Source: UBA4093 sp036676455 (GTDB lineage Bacteria > Cyanobacteriota > Sericytochromatia > S15B-MN24 > UBA4093). Taken from it: a stretch of 11,494 bases of DNA. The stretch's first letter is position 1; each line of letters starts with the position of its first letter. Of the stretch, positions 6,359 to 11,494 are shown piece after piece. The DNA lies in contig JAKFCW010000149.1 of the NCBI GenBank assembly GCA_036676455.1, positions 1 to 11,494 on the forward strand, read 5' to 3'. A program made the position numbers and the translations under genes. The notes beneath the pieces are model-generated. The model searched no databases and was not told the DNA's origin. It saw only the letters and a list, made by a program, of their open reading frames with translations.

Positions 6359-7573
6359 ATGCGCTTTTTATCGGCAGGCGAGTCCCATGGCCCGGTCCAG
6401 CTGGCGATCGTCGAGGGCTTCCCGGCCGGCGTTCCCTTGAGTGCCGATGCGATCGATGCTCAGCTCGCAAGGCGCCAGCTAGGCTACGGACGGGGCCAGC
6501 GCATGAAGATCGAGACCGATCGCGTGCACTTTCGCTCGGGAGTTCGCAACGGCCTGACGACCGGCGCGCCCATCACGCTGGAGGTCCTGAACAAGGACTT
6601 TGCCAACTGGCAGCTCTCCATGTCTCCCGAACCCCTGGATCCCGAGGACGCGGCCCGCATGGAGGCCGTCGCGAGCAAGCGCATCACCAAGGTCCGGCCG
6701 GGCCATGCCGACTATGCCGGCGCGCGCAAGTATCGCCACGAGGACGTCCGGGACGTCCTCGAGCGTTCGAGCGCCCGCGAGACGACCGCCCGCGTGGCGG
6801 TAGGCGCCCTGGCGGGTGTGCTGCTGGCGGAGTTCGGGATCGAGATCTTCTCGCACGTGCTGTCCATAGGGAGCGTCGCGGCGGCACCTAGGTCACATGT
6901 GGACTGTGCTGCCGGGAGCGTCGCGGCCGCGCAGGATCCCCAATCGGACTACCCGGCGCTCAAGGCGGCTGCAGAGGCCTCGCCGGTTCGCTGTGCGGAT
7001 CTCCAGGCCTCCGCGGAGATGGTGGCCCTGATCGATCGGACGCGCTCGGCCGGAAACACGTTGGGAGGTGTCGTCGAGGTGATCGCCACCGGCCTTCCCG
7101 TCGGCCTGGGCAGCTACGTGCAGTGGGATAGGCGACTCGATGGGCGCCTCGCGCAGGCGTTGATGGCGATCCCGGCCATCAAGGGCGTGGAGGTCGGCCT
7201 GGGGTTCGAGGCTGCGCGCCGTCCCGGATCCGAGGTGCACGATCCCTTCGTGCCGGGCTTCGGCCGCCCCAGCAACCATGCCGGAGGCATCGAGGGAGGC
7301 ATCTCGAACGGCCAGCCGATCGTCCTGCGGGCGGCTATGAAGCCCATCCCCACGCTGATTCACCCGCTTCCGTCCGTTTACCTGGACACGGGTGAGGCCG
7401 TGGCGGCGCACTTCGAGCGCTCGGACGTCTGCGCGGTGCCGGCGGCGGGCGTCGTCGCCGAGGCCATGGTCCGCTGGGTGCTGGCCGAGGCCTTGCTGGA
7501 GAAGCTGGGCGGCGATTCCCTTTCCGAACTTCGCGAGCACGCGCGCTCGCTCTACCAGGAGGCCAAGCGATGA
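6359..7573 (+). CDS. aroC: Chorismate synthase
   Basis: A 404-aa enzyme of the last common step of the shikimate pathway: it converts 5-enolpyruvylshikimate-3-phosphate to chorismate using reduced FMN, in the cytoplasm. The start at 6359 has AAGGAG seven bases upstream; the frame is open 14 codons further but without a site. The family signatures are present: GESHGP with catalytic His10, RPGHAD with His116 (113-118), RSSARETTARVA near 136-147, SNHAGGIEGG with SNGQ near 305-319, and SDVCAVPAAGVVAEAM near 355-370. Length is at the upper end for the family. An in-frame near-repeat of GSVAAA 15 residues apart (about residues 172 and 187) sits in a variable surface region. It overlaps aroQ by four bases, so the two are translationally coupled. 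aroK and aroB, which often lie between these two genes, are absent here. Confidence 0.97.
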   Translation: MRFLSAGESHGPVQLAIVEGFPAGVPLSADAIDAQLARRQLGYGRGQRMKIETDRVHFRSGVRNGLTTGAPITLEVLNKDFANWQLSMSPEPLDPEDAARMEAVASKRITKVRPGHADYAGARKYRHEDVRDVLERSSARETTARVAVGALAGVLLAEFGIEIFSHVLSIGSVAAAPRSHVDCAAGSVAAAQDPQSDYPALKAAAEASPVRCADLQASAEMVALIDRTRSAGNTLGGVVEVIATGLPVGLGSYVQWDRRLDGRLAQALMAIPAIKGVEVGLGFEAARRPGSEVHDPFVPGFGRPSNHAGGIEGGISNGQPIVLRAAMKPIPTLIHPLPSVYLDTGEAVAAHFERSDVCAVPAAGVVAEAMVRWVLAEALLEKLGGDSLSELREHARSLYQEAKR

Positions 7574-8001
7574 AGGTGCTGGTGCTGCACGGTCCCAATC
7601 TGAACCTGCTGGGAGGGCGCGAGCCGGACGTCTACGGGGCGCGGACCCTCGCGGAGGTGGACGCGGACTTGCAGACGTTGGCCGGCGAGCTGGGAATCTC
7701 CCTGGAGTCACGGCAGTCCAACCACGAGGGCGTGCTGATCGACTGGTTGCATGGTGCCGAGGCGGAAGGCGTCACGGGGATCGTGCTGAACGCGGGGGGC
7801 TACACCCACACGTCGGTGGCCCTGCGCGACGCGATCGCCGCCATCCGGCCCCCGGTGGTGGAGGTGCACCTCTCCAACGTCTTCGCGCGCGAGCCGTTCC
7901 GCCACCACTCGTACCTTTCCCCGGTGGTCCGCGGCGTCATCAGCGGCTTCGGGCCCGACTCCTACCGCCTGGGCGTGCTCTCGCTGGCGGGTAAGCGGTA
8001 G
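7570..8001 (+). CDS. aroQ: Type II 3-dehydroquinate dehydratase
   Basis: A 143-aa protein of standard length for the dodecameric type II enzyme, which dehydrates 3-dehydroquinate to 3-dehydroshikimate in the shikimate pathway. Visible motifs: LHGPNLNLLG at 6-15; the lid-loop Arg17 and catalytic Tyr22 in REPDVYG; SNHEG at 50-54; NAGGYTHTS at 74-82 (substrate-binding Asn74); EVHLSN with catalytic His100; and the closing Arg111 in FRHHSY. All key residues are present. The ATG is nested in the aroC stop as ATGA, which decides the start and implies coupled translation. A 98-bp gap with a palindrome separates it from the peptidase gene. Confidence 0.97.
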   Translation: MKVLVLHGPNLNLLGGREPDVYGARTLAEVDADLQTLAGELGISLESRQSNHEGVLIDWLHGAEAEGVTGIVLNAGGYTHTSVALRDAIAAIRPPVVEVHLSNVFAREPFRHHSYLSPVVRGVISGFGPDSYRLGVLSLAGKR

Positions 8002-8037
8002 TTCAGCCGTCTCGACCCAATCCGCTGTGAACCTTGC

Positions 8038-8051
8038 GCTGGCATGCCAGC
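8038..8051. repeat. Perfect 14-bp palindrome GCTGGCATGCCAGC
   Basis: The sequence equals its own reverse complement over 14 bp. It lies 36 bp after the aroQ stop and 48 bp before the peptidase start. It could be a dimeric regulator's operator; a chance occurrence in GC-rich DNA is possible but unlikely at this length. Confidence 0.5.
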
Positions 8052-8054
8052 ATC

Positions 8055-8075
8055 CGATCCCCTAGGCTGGGATCG
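8055..8075 (+). other. Small hairpin before the peptidase ribosome-binding site
   Basis: Arms cgatccc (8055-8061) and gggatcg (8069-8075) form a 7-bp stem with a 7-nt loop. No T-run follows, so it is not a standard terminator. It lies 14 bp before the GGAGG (8090-8094) of the next gene and could modulate message stability or translation. Confidence 0.35.
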
Positions 8076-8099
8076 AGAGGGGTTCGCGCGGAGGCTTGC

Positions 8100-9215
8100 A
8101 TGGTCCTTCACCCAGACCCTCATGGGGAGTCCCGGTTGCGCCGCCTCCAGGCCTCGCTGCCAGAGGCGGGCCTGGATGCGTTGCTGGTGAGCCAGCCGGA
8201 AAACGTCCGGTACCTTTCGGGCTTCACGGGCAGCCTGGCGCGCTTGCTGGTGAGCCGCGAGGCCTGTTACCTGATCGTCGACGTGCGGTACCGCGAGCAG
8301 GCGGCCCGTGAGAGCGCCTGCCGCCTCGTGCACGTCATGGGCTCGGGCTACGAGGAGGCGACGGCAGAGGCCGTCAGGCTCTCCGGGGCAAAGCGCCTGG
8401 GCTTCGAGAGCGGCGCGCTCTCGTTCTGGAGCCATGGCAGGCTCGAAGTCCTCCTGGACGGGACGGCTCGGCTGGTGCCGTCGGGTGGGGAGACCGAGGC
8501 GTTGCGCCTGATCAAGGATCCGGCCGAGCAAGCATGCCTGCGCAGGGCCGGTCGCATCACGGCAGAAGCCATGGTCGCGACCCTGGAGGCCGTGGCGCCA
8601 GGCATGACCGAGCGCGAGGTCGCGGCCCTATTCGAGGGTGCCATGCGGCGCAACGGCGGTGGGATGCTCAGCTTTCCCACGCTGGTTGGATCGGGCGAGC
8701 GTTCCGCCCTGGCGCATCCCGAGCCGACGGACCGGGTGATCGCAAAGGGGGACCTGCTTCTGCTGGATGGCGGGACGACGGTGGGCGGCTATCATGCCGA
8801 CATGACCCGCACGGTGGTGGTGGGAAGCCCCGACGCGAGACAGGCCCAGGTGCTGGAGGCGGTGCGTGAGGCGCTGGAGGCGGCGATCGCGCTGATTCGC
8901 CCGGGCTTGCCGATCGCCCGGATCGCGAAGACGGTCCAGGGGGTCATGGAGCGCCACGGCCTGGGGGAGGCCAATCCCTTCGGGCTCGGCCACGGGGTGG
9001 GGCTGGCCTTGCACGAGGAGCCCTGGCTTGGCGCGGGCGAGGTCGGCGTGCTGCAGGCCGGCATGGCGATCGCCATCGAGCCCGGGGCCTACATGAGCGG
9101 CTGGGGCGGGGTTCGCTTCGAGGAGCTCGTCCTGGTCTCGGACGCGGGCCCCGAGCGTTTGACGGCCCTAGAAGGGCGCTCGCTGGCTCTTTTCCCGGTT
9201 GCTAAATCGTGTTAG
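8100..9215 (+). CDS. M24B metallopeptidase, Xaa-Pro aminopeptidase/dipeptidase family
   Basis: A 371-aa cytoplasmic metallopeptidase that removes N-terminal residues before proline or cleaves Xaa-Pro dipeptides. The start at 8100 has GGAGG five bases upstream; the 22-codon extension back to a TTG at 8034 crosses the palindrome and has no site. Residues 12-130 form the creatinase-like N-terminal domain (ENVRYLSGFTGS at 34-45). Residues 145-371 are the pita-bread catalytic domain with all five metal ligands: Asp223 (LLDGG), Asp234 (HADMTRT), His298 (GLGHGVG), Glu327 (IEPGAY) and Glu341 (RFEE). His206 and His305 match the conserved catalytic histidines. The length fits the short Firmicutes-type enzymes that precede efp. 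The stop overlaps the TAA array at 9203-9237. PepP- versus PepQ-type specificity cannot be decided. Confidence 0.93.
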   Translation: MVLHPDPHGESRLRRLQASLPEAGLDALLVSQPENVRYLSGFTGSLARLLVSREACYLIVDVRYREQAARESACRLVHVMGSGYEEATAEAVRLSGAKRLGFESGALSFWSHGRLEVLLDGTARLVPSGGETEALRLIKDPAEQACLRRAGRITAEAMVATLEAVAPGMTEREVAALFEGAMRRNGGGMLSFPTLVGSGERSALAHPEPTDRVIAKGDLLLLDGGTTVGGYHADMTRTVVVGSPDARQAQVLEAVREALEAAIALIRPGLPIARIAKTVQGVMERHGLGEANPFGLGHGVGLALHEEPWLGAGEVGVLQAGMAIAIEPGAYMSGWGGVRFEELVLVSDAGPERLTALEGRSLALFPVAKSC

Positions 9216-9237
9216 GATTTTCCTAAATCACCGTTAA
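9203..9237. promoter_or_regulatory. Phased TAA/TAG array upstream of efp
   Basis: TAA at 9203, TAG at 9213, TAA at 9224 and TAA at 9235 are spaced 10, 11 and 11 bp, resembling the arrays at 3526-3591 and 5561-5607 (shared forms tgtTAG and cgtTAA). The middle also reads as an inverted repeat, TTAGGA-ttt-TCCTAA (9212-9226). It overlaps the peptidase stop codon and ends 50 bp before the efp start, a suitable place to control the efp-accB-accC group. No clear -35/-10 pair is seen downstream. Confidence 0.4.
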
Positions 9238-9287
9238 GCACCCTGCGACGATTGCCGTCGCCCGCCCCCCATAAAAGAGGAAACAAC

Positions 9288-9845
9288 ATGATTTCGTCGA
9301 ACGATCTGCGCCCCGGCACTACGGTCGAGCTCGATGGCGACGCCTGGAACGTCGTCGAGTTCCAGCACGTCAAGCCCGGCAAGGGGGCTGCTTTCGTCCG
9401 CACCAAGCTCAAGAACGTCAAGTCGGGCAGCGTGGTCGAAAAGACCTTCCGCGCCGGCGAGAAGCTTGCCAAGGCCAACCTCGAGAAGAAGGAAATGCAG
9501 TACACGTACGCGTCGGATGACGAGTACTTCCTGATGGACCTCGAGACCTTCGACACCATCCCCGGGCCCGCGAGCAAGCTGGGTGACGCCACCAAGTGGC
9601 TCAAGGAGGACATGAAGGTCGAGTTGCTCTACTTCCAGGGCAACATCGTGGGCGTGTCCATCCCCAACTTCGTCGAGCTCAAGATCATCGACACGCCTCC
9701 CGGCGTCAAGGGCGACACCGCCTCGGGCGGCGGCAAGCCCGCCACCGTCGAGACCGGCGCCGTGGTCCAGGTTCCCTTCTTCGTGAACGTCGACGACGTC
9801 ATCCGGATCGACACCCGGACCGGCGAATACCTCGACCGCGCCTAG
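9288..9845 (+). CDS. efp: Elongation factor P
   Basis: A 185-aa protein of exact family length. EF-P binds between the ribosomal P and E sites and relieves stalling at consecutive prolines. The start at 9288 (MISSNDLRPG) has GAGG seven bases upstream; a TTG at 9252 in the same frame is not supported. The KOW-like N-domain spans about 1-62, with the loop PGKG at 30-33 presenting Lys32, the residue that is modified in Lys-type EF-Ps. Two OB-type domains follow, ending in the conserved IDTRTGEYLDR. No modification enzyme is in the window. The proline-rich amidase linker encoded at 754-930, with only isolated prolines and short PxP runs, may not depend on it strongly. It is followed 12 bp later by accB and is likely co-transcribed. 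Confidence 0.97.
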   Translation: MISSNDLRPGTTVELDGDAWNVVEFQHVKPGKGAAFVRTKLKNVKSGSVVEKTFRAGEKLAKANLEKKEMQYTYASDDEYFLMDLETFDTIPGPASKLGDATKWLKEDMKVELLYFQGNIVGVSIPNFVELKIIDTPPGVKGDTASGGGKPATVETGAVVQVPFFVNVDDVIRIDTRTGEYLDRA

Positions 9846-9857
9846 GAGCTGACGAAC

Positions 9858-10343
<486 letters not shown>

Positions 10344-11494
10344 GTGTTTCGCAAGATCCTGATCGCCAACCGCGGGGAGATCGCCCTGCGGGTCCTGCGC
10401 GCTTGCGAGGAGCTGGGCATCAAGACGGTGGTGGTCTACTCCGAGGCCGACCGGGACTCGCTTCCGGTCAAGCTGGCCGACGAGGCCTACTGCATCGGGC
10501 CGGGCCCCTCGAACCGCTCGTACCTCAACATCCCCAACCTGATCGCCGCCGCGGAGCTTTCGGGCGCCGAGGCGGTGCATCCGGGGTACGGCTTCCTCTC
10601 CGAGAACGCCCGCTTCGCCGAGATCTGCAAGGATCACGGCCTGAAGTTCATCGGGCCGTCGCCCTACGTCATCGAGCGGATGGGTGACAAGATCAAGGCC
10701 AAGGAGACCATGAAGGCCGCCGGCGTGCCGACGGTTCCGGGCTCCGACGGCCCGATCACCGATCCCCAGGAGGCCGAGCGTCTCGCCACCGAGATGGGCT
10801 ACCCGGTGATCATTAAGGCCGCCGCTGGCGGCGGCGGGCGGGGCATGCGCGTCGTGCAACATGCCGGCCAGTTCCAGGAGCAGATGGAGCTCGCGCAGAA
10901 CGAGGCCCTGGCGTCGTTCGGCAACGGCGAGGTCTACCTCGAGAAGTACCTCGAGGAGCCCCGCCACATCGAGATCCAGGTCGTCATGGACCAGCGCGGG
11001 AACGCCATCCACCTGGGCGAGCGCGACTGCTCGATCCAGCGGCGCCACCAGAAGCTGCTCGAAGAGGCCCCCAGCCCCCGCCTGACGCCTGAGTTGCGCG
11101 CCAAGATGGGCCATGACGCCGTGCGCGCCGCCCAGTTCATCGGCTACGAGGGCGTGGGAACCGTCGAGTTCCTGCTCGACAAGCACGGCAACTACTACTT
11201 CATGGAGATGAACACCCGGATCCAGGTGGAGCACCCGGTCACCGAGATGATCACCCGCTTCGACCTGGTCCAGGAGCAGATCCGGATCGCCGCCGGCGCC
11301 CCCCTGTCGCGGACCCAGGAACAGGTGACTTTCGAGGGTCATGCGATCGAGTGCCGGATCAACGCCGAGGATCCCGAGAAGGGCTTCCGTCCTTCGCCGG
11401 GCGTCATCGACGCCTACGTGCCCCCCGGGGGACCGTGGGTACGGGTGGACTCGCACGTCTACCCGGGTTACAGCATTCCGCCCAACTACGACTC
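10344..11494 (+). CDS. accC: Biotin carboxylase subunit of acetyl-CoA carboxylase; 3' end outside window
   Basis: 383 codons of an expected roughly 447 are present, and the frame runs open off the right edge. The start is a GTG at 10344 immediately after the accB TAG, with GGAG nine bases upstream inside accB, so translation is coupled. It carboxylates biotin on AccB using ATP and bicarbonate. Visible: N-terminal KILIANRGEIA; HPGYGFLSEN at 79-88; ATP-grasp residues Lys116 and Lys158 and the glycine loop GGGGRG at 162-167; HIEIQV at 208-213; Lys237 in RRHQKLLEE; metal ligands Glu275 and Glu288 (FMEMN); and catalytic Arg292 and Glu296 in TRIQVEHPVTE. Numbering follows the E. coli enzyme within one residue. 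Nothing is missing up to the edge. Confidence 0.97.
   Translation, partial: MFRKILIANRGEIALRVLRACEELGIKTVVVYSEADRDSLPVKLADEAYCIGPGPSNRSYLNIPNLIAAAELSGAEAVHPGYGFLSENARFAEICKDHGLKFIGPSPYVIERMGDKIKAKETMKAAGVPTVPGSDGPITDPQEAERLATEMGYPVIIKAAAGGGGRGMRVVQHAGQFQEQMELAQNEALASFGNGEVYLEKYLEEPRHIEIQVVMDQRGNAIHLGERDCSIQRRHQKLLEEAPSPRLTPELRAKMGHDAVRAAQFIGYEGVGTVEFLLDKHGNYYFMEMNTRIQVEHPVTEMITRFDLVQEQIRIAAGAPLSRTQEQVTFEGHAIECRINAEDPEKGFRPSPGVIDAYVPPGGPWVRVDSHVYPGYSIPPNYD

Noticed and set aside
8034..8099. N-terminal extension of the M24 peptidase to the TTG at 8034
   Set aside because: It would place the palindrome and hairpin inside the gene and has no ribosome-binding site, whereas the ATG at 8100 has GGAGG at good spacing.

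Overview
The window is GC-rich and densely coding. It looks like the chromosome of a free-living bacterium. The order aroC-aroQ-M24 peptidase-efp-accB-accC is a housekeeping arrangement known from Firmicutes, and efp-accB is also typical of cyanobacterial relatives. High GC plus LysM envelope proteins of unfamiliar architecture would suit a deep-branching Firmicutes-like lineage or a non-photosynthetic cyanobacterial relative (Sericytochromatia-like). This placement is an inference from gene order and protein style only.

Left part (1-6161), accessory and envelope-related. A secreted-type N-acetylmuramoyl-L-alanine amidase with two LysM modules and a glycine-rich hydrophobic C-terminal domain enters from the left edge. 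It converges on a MalK/UgpC-type ABC ATPase gene, with a perfect 23-bp hairpin terminator between them. Three further minus-strand genes follow. The first encodes a 212-aa protein made almost entirely of the same C-terminal domain found in the amidase. The second encodes a 562-aa protein with an EF-hand-like loop, one LysM, a Lys/Glu/Thr-rich linker and 3.6 copies of a 68-aa repeat. The third encodes a 185-aa protein I do not recognise. A plus-strand tRNA-Gln(TTG) with its own promoter and terminator sits between the first two.

Right part (6359-11494), housekeeping, all on the plus strand. Chorismate synthase (aroC) overlaps type II 3-dehydroquinase (aroQ) by ATGA. An aminopeptidase P-like M24 peptidase, elongation factor P, the biotin carboxyl carrier protein (accB) and biotin carboxylase (accC, cut by the right edge) follow. 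efp-accB-accC are tightly spaced and probably co-transcribed. The accB and accC products form the biotin carboxylase half of acetyl-CoA carboxylase.

Three things deserve a second look: the glycine-rich domain shared between the amidase and the 212-aa protein; the EF-hand/LysM protein with 68-aa tandem repeats; and arrays of TAA triplets phased at 11 bp in three separate intergenic regions, which resemble PhoB/OmpR-family direct-repeat operators.
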